In this document: positions 55,804 through 64,000 of the stretch, piece after piece | Layout of the letters: each line of letters starts with the position of its first letter | Numbering within the stretch: position 1 is the first letter of the stretch | Assembly (NCBI GenBank): GCA_016707285.1 | Contig: JADJIA010000001.1 | Location: 682,001 to 746,000, forward strand | Direction of reading: 5' to 3' | DNA length: 64,000 nucleotides | Origin: Ignavibacteriales bacterium | GTDB taxonomy: Bacteria > Bacteroidota > Ignavibacteria > Ignavibacteriales > Ignavibacteriaceae | Made by a program: the position numbers and the translations under genes | The notes under the pieces: generated by a model | What the model was told of the DNA's origin: nothing | What the model saw: the letters and a program-made list of their open reading frames with translations, nothing else | The model's database searches: none

Positions 55804-58302
55804 ATGCGGAAATTATTACTTCTTTTTGTTATGGCTGTCTCCTTGTCGAATCTTGTTTACTCACAAACAGGTTCTGACTGGAAATGGCTCCACCCAACAC
55901 CTCAAGGTAACCAGTTAAGAGCCGTCCAGGCTTTTAGTGGCTCTACATGGTATGCTGTTGGTCTCGCCGGCACATTCATGAAAACCACCGACGCAGGTGC
56001 AACCTGGGAATTTAACCATATGGCGGGATTGCCTTTTGGTAGCTCAGGACAGGCATCAAATGCCTATGACCTTCATTTCACTGATCTTAACAACGGACTT
56101 GTTGTTGGAAGCTCGAGCGGTATTATGAAAACCACCGATGCCGGTGCCACATGGACTTCTGTTCCATCTGGTCTTTCCACCGCAACAATCAGTTTATACG
56201 CAGTGGATTTTGCTTCCGATGGTCTCACCGGTTACGCTGTTGGTACATCAGGTAATGTCACAAAAACCACCGATGGCGGCGCTACATGGACTCAACTTAC
56301 ATCAGGAGTTACTACTGCTTTTAACGATGTTTGGACTGCCGATGGGAACACTGTTTTAATTGCTACAAGTTCAGGCAACCTGAGGAAATCCACTGATGGT
56401 GGAGCAACCTGGGCAGCTGTTGCTACCGGAGCTTCATACACTGTTTACAAGATTGATGGCGACGGTACAACCTTAATGACCGCCGGTACTGCTGGTAATG
56501 TTAGAGTATCCACTGATGGTGGTACCACCTGGGCAGCTGCAAACACCGGCTTGGCAGCAGCAAATGTTTACTGGGATGTGGATTATATAAACAACGCTTT
56601 CTACCTCACAGGTCCAAGCTTTAACCTTTATAAATCAACCAACCTTGGTGTTTCATGGGATACTCTTGCATTATTAAATCCTGCTCAGCCATGGACTTCA
56701 ACATACTATGCTTCAGTTTTTTCACCAACCGGTGACTCTGTTGTTTCAGTTGGTGGGTTTGGACTTATTCAGTCAAGAATGGGTGCAAATGCAACTCCAA
56801 CAGCACACACTACCCTTACAAAACCAGGCACATGGTATGATATCTGGTCTTCTGCACCTGATGAAGTTGTTATCGCTGTAGGCGCACCAACTGTAGGTGG
56901 CGTTCAAGATCAGGTTGCCAGATCAACCAATGGCGGTGCAACATGGGCTTTGATTCCAATGCCTGCTTACTCAACTGCTACTTTCTGGAGCATTGATATG
57001 GTTAGTGCTACCAATGGTTTCATATCCGGAACCAACAGTGCTATCTACAAAACAACCAATGCAGGTGCTTCATGGGATTCTGTTGCTGCAACAGGACTTC
57101 CGACTGGTGCAACATTTAGAAAAATTGATTTTGTTGATGCTAATGTTGGATGGGTTTTTGCAAGTGCTCCAAGTACACTGGCAAACTTTATCTACAAAAC
57201 CACTGATGGTGGGGCAACCTGGACGGCTCAATCACACGGTATTTCCGCTGCCAGTGCAGGGCAGGTTTATGGCGCCAGTATGCTTGATGCAAACAAGGGT
57301 ATGCTTGTAACCTGGGACCCAATGCCTTACAGTACTATAGATGGTGGAACAACCTGGAGAAGAGACACCACAATTGACAACTTTAGCGGATTTCTATATG
57401 ATATAAAGCAGGTAGATGATTCACTCGGTTACATGGTTGGAAGTAGTGGTAAAATATATAAAACCACCAATGGCGGCGTTATGTGGGATACACTAACCAA
57501 ACCAACACACTCTTCATATTCTTTCTATTCACTTGAGGTTTATTCCCCAACAACTTTCTCTGTGTTTGGTTCAACAGGTACTTTCCTTATCACAACCGAT
57601 GCCGGAATGACATGGAGTGTTAAAAATACTTCAGGATCCACGCTAAATGGTTCCCATTTTTCATGGAACAGCAATAACAACAGCTATGCCTGGTTTACAG
57701 TTGGATCAAACGGTTACATTTTAAAGAACGCTCTCACGGTTGTCCCTGTAGAACTTGTTTCTCTTTCGGCAACAGTGGTTGATAATAATGTAAGCCTCAA
57801 CTGGAAAACTGCTACAGAGCTAAATAACAAAGGCTTCGAGATCGAAAGAAAATCAGGTGAAGGCTCATGGAATAAAGTTTCTTATCTCCCTGGTAATGGA
57901 ACTTCCACCTCACCAAAAGAATATCTCTTCACTGATAAAGGTGTGAAATCCGGTAAATATCAGTACAGATTAAAACAAATTGATTTCGACGGTTCATTCA
58001 GTTATTCACATGTGATTGAAGTTGAAGTTGGTACACCAATGACATTTGATCTTTCACAGAATTATCCTAATCCGTTTAACCCAAGTACCACCATTTCCTA
58101 CAAAATTCCTGAAAACGCAACAGTATCCCTAAAGATATTTGATGTAACAGGAACTGAAGTGATGACACTTGTTAATCAAAAACAGGATGCAGGTTCATAC
58201 ACCATTAACTTTGATGCAAAAACATTAGCTTCTGGTATGTACATATATACCATTAAAGCCGGTGACTACACAGCAACAAAGAAAATGATGTTGATGAAAT
58301 AA
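55804..58302 (+). CDS. Secreted YCF48/BNR-like propeller protein with FnIII-like and type IX sorting domains
   Basis: The 832 residues begin with a signal peptide (MRKLLLLFVMAVSLSNLVYS). About ten TTDGGATW-type blades follow (about 25-640), as in photosystem-assembly-factor YCF48-like and sortilin-like propellers. Residues about 645-735 are an FnIII-like sandwich (LSATVVDNNVSLNWKTATE ... QYRLKQIDFDGSFSYS). The Por sorting domain ends the protein (NYPNPFNPSTTISYKI ... KKMMLMK). It is a third large T9SS propeller in this window, but its blades differ from the 10227/13520 pair. A sigma-factor operon follows. Confidence 0.92.
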   Translation: MRKLLLLFVMAVSLSNLVYSQTGSDWKWLHPTPQGNQLRAVQAFSGSTWYAVGLAGTFMKTTDAGATWEFNHMAGLPFGSSGQASNAYDLHFTDLNNGLVVGSSSGIMKTTDAGATWTSVPSGLSTATISLYAVDFASDGLTGYAVGTSGNVTKTTDGGATWTQLTSGVTTAFNDVWTADGNTVLIATSSGNLRKSTDGGATWAAVATGASYTVYKIDGDGTTLMTAGTAGNVRVSTDGGTTWAAANTGLAAANVYWDVDYINNAFYLTGPSFNLYKSTNLGVSWDTLALLNPAQPWTSTYYASVFSPTGDSVVSVGGFGLIQSRMGANATPTAHTTLTKPGTWYDIWSSAPDEVVIAVGAPTVGGVQDQVARSTNGGATWALIPMPAYSTATFWSIDMVSATNGFISGTNSAIYKTTNAGASWDSVAATGLPTGATFRKIDFVDANVGWVFASAPSTLANFIYKTTDGGATWTAQSHGISAASAGQVYGASMLDANKGMLVTWDPMPYSTIDGGTTWRRDTTIDNFSGFLYDIKQVDDSLGYMVGSSGKIYKTTNGGVMWDTLTKPTHSSYSFYSLEVYSPTTFSVFGSTGTFLITTDAGMTWSVKNTSGSTLNGSHFSWNSNNNSYAWFTVGSNGYILKNALTVVPVELVSLSATVVDNNVSLNWKTATELNNKGFEIERKSGEGSWNKVSYLPGNGTSTSPKEYLFTDKGVKSGKYQYRLKQIDFDGSFSYSHVIEVEVGTPMTFDLSQNYPNPFNPSTTISYKIPENATVSLKIFDVTGTEVMTLVNQKQDAGSYTINFDAKTLASGMYIYTIKAGDYTATKKMMLMK

Positions 58303-58345
58303 ATTTCAGGTATTAAGTATTAAGTATCAGGTATTAACTGATATC
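58303..58345. repeat. GTATTAAGTATTAAGTATC words (family C)
   Basis: aggtattaagtattaag followed by tatcaggtattaactg directly after the stop codon. Complementary words occur after the gene at 35722-36036. Confidence 0.45.
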
Positions 58346-58367
58346 AATTCTTTTTACTGAAATTACT

Positions 58368-58398
58368 AAAGGCTGTCTCGATTGAGGCAGCCTTTTTT
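58368..58398 (+). terminator. Rho-independent terminator after the YCF48-like gene
   Basis: AAAGGCTGTCTC pairs with GAGGCAGCCTTT around GATT and runs into six T. Confidence 0.88.
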
Positions 58399-58479
58399 GT
58401 TTTTAAAAAATATTTTTGTGAATCCACCAACTTTTCATTTTTTTGAACATCTTTTATATTAAGAAAACAAATTTTTTTT

Positions 58480-58995
58480 ATGCAAGATATTCTCGATTTC
58501 ACACTTTACTACAACAGATACAAGAAGAAACTCTTCAACTATACCCTCCGGATGACAGGCAACCGGATGGCAACAGAAGACATACTTCAGATAACCTTTA
58601 TGAGGTTCTTCCAAAATATGGGGAACATCAAGCACGGGGTTGCTATCGAGTTTTGGCTCTTTAAAGTGGTTAGAAATGAAATCTACACCTGGTTGAGATC
58701 AAAAAAGAAACTTTCGGAGAATTATCTCTCAGATGACATTTCGGAGATCAATCTCGAAGCTGACGAAACCGCTGACGCGCAACTTCTTGAAGGTGAAAGA
58801 AAAGAAATTGTTTTAAAAGCAATCAATTCCCTCTCCTCCGAACAAAAAGAAGTGATCTTGCTTAAAGAATTCAGTGGACTTTCTTATGATGAGATTTCAG
58901 AAGTGTGTGGAATTGATACAGGTCTCGTAAAAAGCAGATTATATTCTGCAAGACAAAAACTGATTGCTCAATTGTCAAATAAAATTAATATGTGA
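58480..58995 (+). CDS. ECF-type sigma-70 family RNA polymerase sigma factor (second)
   Basis: The 171 residues contain region 2 (YNRYKKKLFNYTLRMTGNRM ... EDILQITFMRFF) and region 4 (EQKEVILLKEFSGLSYDEIS ... LVKSRLYSARQKLIAQL). The last four bases overlap the next gene (GTGA). Upstream no TGTAACC-17-GTCT promoter like that of the first ECF gene was found, so the two regulons are probably separate. Confidence 0.92.
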   Translation: MQDILDFTLYYNRYKKKLFNYTLRMTGNRMATEDILQITFMRFFQNMGNIKHGVAIEFWLFKVVRNEIYTWLRSKKKLSENYLSDDISEINLEADETADAQLLEGERKEIVLKAINSLSSEQKEVILLKEFSGLSYDEISEVCGIDTGLVKSRLYSARQKLIAQLSNKINM

Positions 58996-59456
58996 GTGAA
59001 ATGATGAACAATAAAACGATTACAGAAATAATAAACGCCTGGTTTGATGGCGAATTAAACAAAAGTGAAGAAGCAAATCTTTTTGCAATTCTGTCAGTAA
59101 ATGAAGACGCCCGGGAGACATTCAGGCAACAGAGTGACCTAAAAAACAACTTCTCATTCATCAGTGAGGAATTCCCTGACAAACTGGATGAGCGAATTTT
59201 AGGATCGATCCATTCAACCACCAACCAAAAGAGACGAGTTTTTGATAAATCAAATTTTCCCGCACTTTTTGGTTATGCTCTCTCTATCGTCATGATCATA
59301 ATCAGTCTTTTCCTTGTTACCGAACTTAGAACCAACAGGTCTGGATTAAATGACCTGTCGGTAAAGGTAAAAGAACAGGAACAAACAATAAAATTGATGT
59401 TTAATGCGTATCCGACAATCGTTGTAAAACCAACAAATAATGCAACTATTCAATAA
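58992..59456 (+). CDS. Putative anti-sigma factor without zinc ligands
   Basis: Starts with GTG overlapping the sigma stop by 4 bases. The 154 residues have an N-terminal segment like anti-sigma domains (INAWFDGELNKSEEANLFAI) but no H-x3-C-x2-C, then a membrane helix (FGYALSIVMIIISLFLVTEL, about 95-114) and a short periplasmic tail. Position and layout argue for an anti-sigma role with a zinc-free fold. Confidence 0.75.
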   Translation: MSEMMNNKTITEIINAWFDGELNKSEEANLFAILSVNEDARETFRQQSDLKNNFSFISEEFPDKLDERILGSIHSTTNQKRRVFDKSNFPALFGYALSIVMIIISLFLVTELRTNRSGLNDLSVKVKEQEQTIKLMFNAYPTIVVKPTNNATIQ

Positions 59457-59486
59457 ACAAATTTCACAAATAATGGAGTAATAAAA

Positions 59487-59915
59487 ATGAAAAAGTTAAT
59501 AATGGTTGTTCTGCTTCTGGCAGGAATAGCGACCGCTCAAGATCTGGCAGTGAAAAGTAAAATCACTCCGGATAAAAAAGCACCGATAAAACTTGATGTT
59601 GAATCACCGGCAGATTCTATTTACCTGGAATGTGACAAAATGCCCGAACCCATTGGTGGATTTGCAGCCATCATGGGAAAAGTGGTCTATCCAAAAGAGG
59701 CAATGGAAGCAAAAATCCAGGGAATGGTGGTTGTTTCAGGTGTGATTAACGAAAAAGGAAATGTAATCTCCGTTAAAGTGGAAAAAAGCCTTGGTTATGG
59801 TTGTGATGAAGCTGCCATGAAAGCTCTTAAAGAGACTAAATTCACTCCCGGCGAAAACAAAGGGAAATTAGTGAAAGTGAGAGTTGCTCTTCCGGTAAAG
59901 TTTCAACTGCAGTAA
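59487..59915 (+). CDS. Periplasmic TonB C-terminal-domain protein
   Basis: A 142-residue protein with signal peptide (MKKLIMVVLLLAGIATAQ) and a TonB/TolA C-terminal fold (VVYPKEAMEAKIQGMVVVSG ... AAMKALKETKFTPG). It lacks the N-terminal membrane helix and proline-rich spacer of true TonB, so it is a soluble or surface-bound relative. It is 30 bases after the anti-sigma gene and may belong to that operon. A terminator follows. Confidence 0.85.
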   Translation: MKKLIMVVLLLAGIATAQDLAVKSKITPDKKAPIKLDVESPADSIYLECDKMPEPIGGFAAIMGKVVYPKEAMEAKIQGMVVVSGVINEKGNVISVKVEKSLGYGCDEAAMKALKETKFTPGENKGKLVKVRVALPVKFQLQ

Positions 59916-59954
59916 CCGCAGCAGCTAATATCCCTCCCAATCACTATTCATCCC

Positions 59955-59995
59955 AAGTACCGGGGGAGTAACTCCCTCGGTGCTTGTTATTTTTT
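59955..59995 (+). terminator. Terminator after the TonB-domain gene
   Basis: AAGTACCGGGGGAG pairs with CTCCCTCGGTGCTT around TAA (with wobble pairs) and is followed by a T-rich run. Confidence 0.8.
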
Positions 59996-60083
59996 AAGCA
60001 GCATCTTTTTTCCTTTTTCTGATAGATATGATTTTTTTTCATTATTCGAAAAATTATTCGTAATTTTGTTCACAAAATTTAAA

Positions 60084-60103
60084 TGATCACAAATTTGTGA
60101 TCA
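60084..60103. promoter_or_regulatory. Perfect 20-bp palindrome upstream of the AbiE-type operon, candidate operator
   Basis: TGATCACAAATTTGTGATCA at 60084-60103 is a perfect inverted repeat with a further TTCACAAA half-like site at 60069-60077. It ends 10 bases before the antitoxin ATG. AbiEi antitoxins repress their own operon by binding inverted repeats in the promoter, so this is a natural operator candidate. Confidence 0.65.
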
Positions 60104-60113
60104 AAGGAAAAAT

Positions 60114-61151
60114 ATGATCAATAATAAAACTCTGATTTTAGAAGAAGCACTTAAAGCTCTCAAAGAAAAGACAAGACTGACCGGTGAATATGAAGAAGTT
60201 GTCAGGAGTTATTTCAACAAGGTGAATGATGATGGAATTCTTACTCTGAGAGCAGACGACATACCAGCAACATGGCAGTTCAGATGCCAAATTAAGAAAG
60301 AGTTACTCCCTCACCACTTAACTGTTGTAGATAAGCTCTTGCTGAGTAATTCACCATCTCTAATAATCGCTAAGAAGATTAGCCAAAGTGTAAAACAGTT
60401 GTTAAAAACAAAGAAGATTAGCTTTATTGAAAGTATTGGGAATATCTATATAGAAACCGGTACATTGTATATTCTGATCGAGGGTAATAAACACAGTGAA
60501 CCGGGTAATCAATTCACCAATAGAGCTTTTGCCAGTACCGGATTAAGACTCGTCCTCAATTTATTGTTGGACCCAACATTGATTAATCTCCCTTATAGGG
60601 CAATCGTAAAAAAATTAGATATCAGCTATGCCAATGTTGCATATATATTCAAAGATTTAGAAAAAGAAGGTTTTATTCCCTACAATAAACGCGGTTTTCG
60701 TGCATTGAAAAATAAGGAAGAATTGGTAAACAGATGGATGTATGCTTATTCAAAAAAACTCAAACCCGATCTATTATTGGGGAGATATAAATTTCTTAAT
60801 GAAGAGAAATTTAACGATTGGGTTTCGATTAGCTTCGACAGTAATGATACTGCATGGGGTGGCGAACCAGCTGGAGGCTTGCTAACAAATTATCTTAAAC
60901 CTGAAATGTTAACAATCTACACCGAAGAACCAATTCTATCATTTATTAAAAAAATGAAAATTGTTTCCAGCCGAGATGGGAACATATTTATTTATCAAAA
61001 GTTTTGGAAAAAATCTGAAGAAACTATCACACAAATCGCACCGGTATTATTGGTTTATGCCGATTTAATGACTTCAAACGACGAACGATGCCTTGAGACG
61101 GCAGGAATAATATATGAAAAATATATTTCTTCAAAATTATCAGAAAATTAG
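60114..61151 (+). CDS. AbiEi-family type IV antitoxin / transcriptional regulator
   Basis: The 345 residues fit the AbiEi-like antitoxin family in layout: a winged-helix-type DNA-binding segment in the middle (YRAIVKKLDISYANVAYIFK, about 163-182) and a C-terminal domain with WGGEPAG and VYADLMTSNDERCLETA, which is conserved in antitoxins of this group. It should repress its operon and neutralise the toxin encoded next. Ribosome site AAAGGA is 5 bases from the ATG; the palindrome at 60084 lies directly upstream. The stop lies 38 bases inside the toxin gene. Confidence 0.8.
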   Translation: MINNKTLILEEALKALKEKTRLTGEYEEVVRSYFNKVNDDGILTLRADDIPATWQFRCQIKKELLPHHLTVVDKLLLSNSPSLIIAKKISQSVKQLLKTKKISFIESIGNIYIETGTLYILIEGNKHSEPGNQFTNRAFASTGLRLVLNLLLDPTLINLPYRAIVKKLDISYANVAYIFKDLEKEGFIPYNKRGFRALKNKEELVNRWMYAYSKKLKPDLLLGRYKFLNEEKFNDWVSISFDSNDTAWGGEPAGGLLTNYLKPEMLTIYTEEPILSFIKKMKIVSSRDGNIFIYQKFWKKSEETITQIAPVLLVYADLMTSNDERCLETAGIIYEKYISSKLSEN

Positions 61152-61947
61152 GGAGCAATATGGGAGTATCATTGATGCTCTCCGAATTACAAGCGAAGAG
61201 CTCGGTATAAAATTTTTTCTTATCGGCGCTCAATCAAGAAATGTTTGGTCTTCTCATCTGAAGATGAATAAAAGAGAGACAAGAGATATCGACTATTCCG
61301 TTCAGCTTAGAGATTATTCTGAATGGCAAACGATGAGAGAATTTCTTGTTAATAAATTTGGAGTTGTTCCTGATTTAGAGAAACCCTATCGTTTTAGACT
61401 AAACGATCAAGAATTTGATATTCTTCCATTTGGCAATTTTGCAGAAAATGATGAGGTATTTCTTGGTGAAAAATTAAGGCCGTTTTCTGTAATGGGTTTT
61501 CAGGATATTGCAGATAAAGGAGCGACTGAGCTCGGAGATAATTGGATAGTAACACTTCCTGGCTTGTGTGTGTTAAAATTGATTTCGTACTCAGAGAAGC
61601 CAGCTGAAAGAAGTCGAGATTTTGGAGATTTTCTTTTTTTGTTATTTAATCTGACGGATATCTATGCAGATTCAATATTTGACGATGAGTATTTTCTGAA
61701 CCAGATGGGAAATAATATAGATATAGAAATTATTTCCGCTCACAAATTAGCCAATGAAATGAATGAAATAATTCAGGACAATAATTTCATCCGGGAAAAA
61801 ATACTTGAAATTTTGAATAAGGAATTACACGGCCTTAATCCCGATGAAATAATCGCAGAATACAGAAACGGGAAATCTAACCCTCCTGAACTTACCAAAT
61901 TTCGACTTATGGTAGAACTTATCCGAACAATTGGTATCGTTCATTAA
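61114..61947 (+). CDS. AbiEii-family nucleotidyltransferase toxin
   Basis: The 277 residues have a DNA-polymerase-beta-like nucleotidyltransferase core: FFLIGAQSRNVW then ETRDIDYSVQL, in which D-I-D supplies the metal-binding acids, followed by FDILPFG. AbiEii toxins transfer nucleotides to tRNA or other targets and cause growth arrest that limits phage. It overlaps the antitoxin gene by 38 bases in another frame, as usual for coupled TA pairs. Within the loop G-A-Q-S-R-N the common G-G/S is changed, but the acids are intact. Confidence 0.8.
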   Translation: MKNIFLQNYQKIREQYGSIIDALRITSEELGIKFFLIGAQSRNVWSSHLKMNKRETRDIDYSVQLRDYSEWQTMREFLVNKFGVVPDLEKPYRFRLNDQEFDILPFGNFAENDEVFLGEKLRPFSVMGFQDIADKGATELGDNWIVTLPGLCVLKLISYSEKPAERSRDFGDFLFLLFNLTDIYADSIFDDEYFLNQMGNNIDIEIISAHKLANEMNEIIQDNNFIREKILEILNKELHGLNPDEIIAEYRNGKSNPPELTKFRLMVELIRTIGIVH

Positions 61948-61981
61948 ACACTATCCAACAAATAAATTTCCTAAATAAAAC

Positions 61982-62015
61982 AAGTGCCGGGGGAAATTCT
62001 CTTCTCCCGGCACTT
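61982..62015. terminator. Bidirectional terminator after the AbiE-type operon
   Basis: AAGTGCCGGG pairs with CCCGGCACTT over 10 perfect base pairs. It lies between the convergent toxin gene and the SnoaL-like gene. Confidence 0.85.
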
Positions 62016-62028
62016 AATAGTTTTCAGA

Positions 62029-62382
62029 TTAAAAGAAAAACTGTTCTAAAACAATTTTTCCGTCTTTCACCTGATAAACACAAACCTCTTCCATATTCAT
62101 TCTTGAGCCGTCTTTCAGGGTGCAATCAACACCCATGGTAACAGCAAAATGAGATCCGGCAATTATAGGATCACCAACATATGAACCATGGAATTCCTGA
62201 ATCATTTCATTCCATTCTTTCCCCTTTGCAAGGATTGCTTCCATTCCTTTCACTTCTCTGACCGGAGCACCTTCGCCTTCGATGCTTACGCAATCAGGAG
62301 AGTATAATTCGTTGTAACATGTTGCATAGTCCCCTGCTTTGCAGAGATCAACTAATTTGTGAGCAATTTCTTGAACTGTCAT
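62029..62382 (-). CDS. SnoaL-like (NTF2-fold) protein
   Basis: The 117 residues start with a helix and the LYSPDCVSIEGEG strand-turn of SnoaL/DUF4440-like NTF2-fold proteins, then AGSHFAVTMGVDCTLKDGS and a final VYQVKDGKIVLEQFFF strand, which is the typical end of the fold. Such proteins are small hydrolases, isomerases or binding proteins; no catalytic residues can be named here. Confidence 0.85.
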   Translation of the reverse strand: MTVQEIAHKLVDLCKAGDYATCYNELYSPDCVSIEGEGAPVREVKGMEAILAKGKEWNEMIQEFHGSYVGDPIIAGSHFAVTMGVDCTLKDGSRMNMEEVCVYQVKDGKIVLEQFFF

Positions 62383-62559
62383 CTTTTAACTTTCTTTTGT
62401 TGAATTAAATAGTAAAATTATGATTAATCAAAATAATAATGACGATGGGATAATCACTTTTTTCTTTGTTGGATGGTCATATAAAATGATAAAACAATTA
62501 AACTTGTTTCTCTTTATATTTGTCAAATAAAAGTAACAGTTTAAACTTTCCGGTAATTT

Positions 62560-64000
62560 ATGACATTCAAAAATCTCTCCAAAATATTATTCCTCCTGCT
62601 CTTTGTTTCTGGATCAGGTTATTCGCAAAATTTTAGCCTTAAAGGGTCGATTATTGATTCCACAGATGGCTCAGGTCTTCCGGGAGCAAGCATTTCCCTT
62701 GTTCCTGTAAGAGGTGATCTAAAAACTCTCAACATGCTCTCAGGTTTGAATGGTGAGTTCGAGTTTAAATTATCGGCTCCCGGCAGGTATCTCCTTGGTA
62801 TTACTTTCCTCGGTTACCTTGATTTTGTTGACAGTGTCAGAGTAACAAGGAACCAGCCTTCAGTTGATCTCGGCAAAATCAAATTAAAAAGATCGTCGGT
62901 TCAGATGAAGGAGGTGGATATTACCGGAACTGCGATTCCAACTTCACAAAGCGAAGATACTTTAAGTTTTGCCGCAAAGGGATATAAAACAAATCCTGAT
63001 GCAACCGCAGAAGACCTGATTACAAAATTACCCGGCGTTCAGCAGGAACAGGGAAGTCTAAAAGCACAAGGTGAAGAAGTTAAAGAAGTATTGGTGGATG
63101 GACAACCATTTTTTGGGGAGGACCCAACGGTGACACTCAAAAACCTTCCTGCCGATTTGATCGAAAAAATCGAAATATTTGACAAACTTAGCGATCAGGC
63201 TCGATTTACAGGATTTGATGATGGGCAAACATCAAAAACCATCAACATCGTAACCAAAAGAGATAGAAGAAACGGTCAGTTTGGAAAACTTTATGGAGGT
63301 TATGGTTCCACGGAAAAATTTCAGAGTGGTGGTGTAATCAATTTCTTTGGTGAAGGAAGAAGAGTGAGTCTTCTTGGAATGGCAAATAATGTGAACCAAC
63401 AAAACTTTTCACAGCAGGACCTGCTCGGTATTTCACAGGGAGGTGGAAGTGGTGGCCAAAGAGGTGGATTCCAGGGAAGAGGTGGAGGTCATGGTGGCGG
63501 ACGCGGCGGCAATGTTGCAAACAATTTCCTTATTGGTGCGATGGAAGGAAATACAAAGACATATTCATTTGGACTTAATTACCAGGAAAACTGGGGAAAA
63601 GTGGCAAGCCTGACCGGAAGTTATTTTTTCAACCACTTGAACAATAATAATGTGCAAACCATCGATCGTGACTATTATTCCACTCCCGGAGGTTTACAAA
63701 AATATACCGAGTCTTCCCTTTCAAACTCAAAAAACTTCAACCATCGACTTAATATGCGATTTGAATACAATATCGATTCGATGAATATGCTCATGGTGAG
63801 ACCCCGACTTAGCTTTCAGACGAGCGAATCAGGCAATTCATATCTTGGCGTCAGCTCTTTTGGTAACTCTTTAAACAGAGTGAATTCCACCGATAACCTG
63901 TCTGGCTCTGATGGAAACGGCTACAATTTTAACAATGAATTGATTTTTCGCAGACGATTTGAAACTCAAGGAAGAAGTATCTCTTTAACTTTAAATAATG
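62560..64000 (+). CDS. TonB-dependent receptor / outer-membrane beta-barrel protein (partial, runs off the window)
   Basis: The frame is open from ATG 62560 to the right edge (480 codons). A signal peptide (FLLLFVSGSGYSQ) is followed by a carboxypeptidase-regulatory-like beta sandwich (about 20-105; GLPGASISLVPVRGD), then a plug domain (DLITKLPGVQQEQGSLKAQG ... VLVDGQPFFGEDP ... ADLIEKIEIFDKLSDQARF) and the first barrel strands with an extracellular Gly/Arg-rich loop (GGGSGGQRGGFQGRGG). It takes up an unknown substrate with energy from TonB or forms a protein-export channel of the OMP_b-brl_3 type. Confidence 0.9.
   Translation, partial: MTFKNLSKILFLLLFVSGSGYSQNFSLKGSIIDSTDGSGLPGASISLVPVRGDLKTLNMLSGLNGEFEFKLSAPGRYLLGITFLGYLDFVDSVRVTRNQPSVDLGKIKLKRSSVQMKEVDITGTAIPTSQSEDTLSFAAKGYKTNPDATAEDLITKLPGVQQEQGSLKAQGEEVKEVLVDGQPFFGEDPTVTLKNLPADLIEKIEIFDKLSDQARFTGFDDGQTSKTINIVTKRDRRNGQFGKLYGGYGSTEKFQSGGVINFFGEGRRVSLLGMANNVNQQNFSQQDLLGISQGGGSGGQRGGFQGRGGGHGGGRGGNVANNFLIGAMEGNTKTYSFGLNYQENWGKVASLTGSYFFNHLNNNNVQTIDRDYYSTPGGLQKYTESSLSNSKNFNHRLNMRFEYNIDSMNMLMVRPRLSFQTSESGNSYLGVSSFGNSLNRVNSTDNLSGSDGNGYNFNNELIFRRRFETQGRSISLTLNN

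Noticed and set aside
60061..60068. TAATTTTG as a Bacteroidetes-type -7 element for the AbiE-like operon
   Set aside because: The -7 consensus TAnnTTTG fits, but no TTTG is found about 20 bases upstream, so it is not listed as a promoter.

Overview
The window looks like a chromosomal segment of an Ignavibacteria-type bacterium (Bacteroidetes/Chlorobi group). Evidence: low GC; five proteins that end in a type IX secretion (Por) sorting domain of the Y/F-P-N-P-F-N-P form; Bacteroidetes-style housekeeping genes such as a fused phosphoglucose/phosphomannose isomerase, a DUF2723 membrane protein, long SecA and HldD; and an OmpA/TonB-type envelope. The assignment is inferred from gene content only. 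No rRNA, tRNA, CRISPR array, transposase, phage or replication-origin signal was seen.

Layout. 1-2.1 kb: the end of a probable ROK kinase and a broken AAA-ATPase/PD-(D/E)XK gene. 2.1-10.1 kb (minus): a tight operon glnE - DUF2723 glycosyltransferase-like protein - pgi/pmi - ABC-F ATPase. 10.2-23 kb (plus): two paralogous secreted beta-propeller proteins with a lipoprotein gene between them, a KamA-family radical SAM enzyme, prfC (release factor 3) split by a -1 frameshift at a T TTT TTA heptamer, and two more sorting-domain proteins lying between two copies of the same terminator. 23-30 kb: secA, glnB (PII) and a TPR lipoprotein that runs in frame into a cytoplasmic-type AlbA_2/Schlafen domain. 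29.7-33.5 kb (minus): trmH-like methyltransferase, rlmN, queG, a Rieske protein (all overlapping) and a metallo-hydrolase. 33.6-38 kb: FAD oxidoreductase, ferredoxin, an ABM-like protein, and an ECF sigma/anti-sigma pair divergent from two small membrane proteins, with matching ECF-type promoters in both directions. 38.4-46.8 kb (minus): trxB, hemW, recN, a YkvA-like protein, an S9 peptidase, an Asp-rich protein (plus) and hldD. 46.9-55.5 kb: metH, then a response-regulator phosphatase and a hybrid histidine kinase. 55.8-64 kb: a YCF48-like sorting-domain protein, a second ECF sigma/anti-sigma pair, a TonB-domain protein, an AbiE-type toxin-antitoxin pair behind a perfect 20-bp palindrome, a SnoaL-like protein and the start of a TonB-dependent receptor.

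Themes. Two translation-quality genes are next to or inside unusual sequence (prfC frameshift; rlmN/queG/trmH RNA-modification operon). Nitrogen sensing appears as glnE and glnB, but not adjacent. Many gene 3' ends carry degenerate word-like repeat arrays of three families; one 21-base word is also found inside the DUF2723 coding sequence. Three genes (AAA-ATPase, prfC, anti-sigma factor) show reading-frame breaks, so indel errors in the assembly must be kept in mind for all of them.
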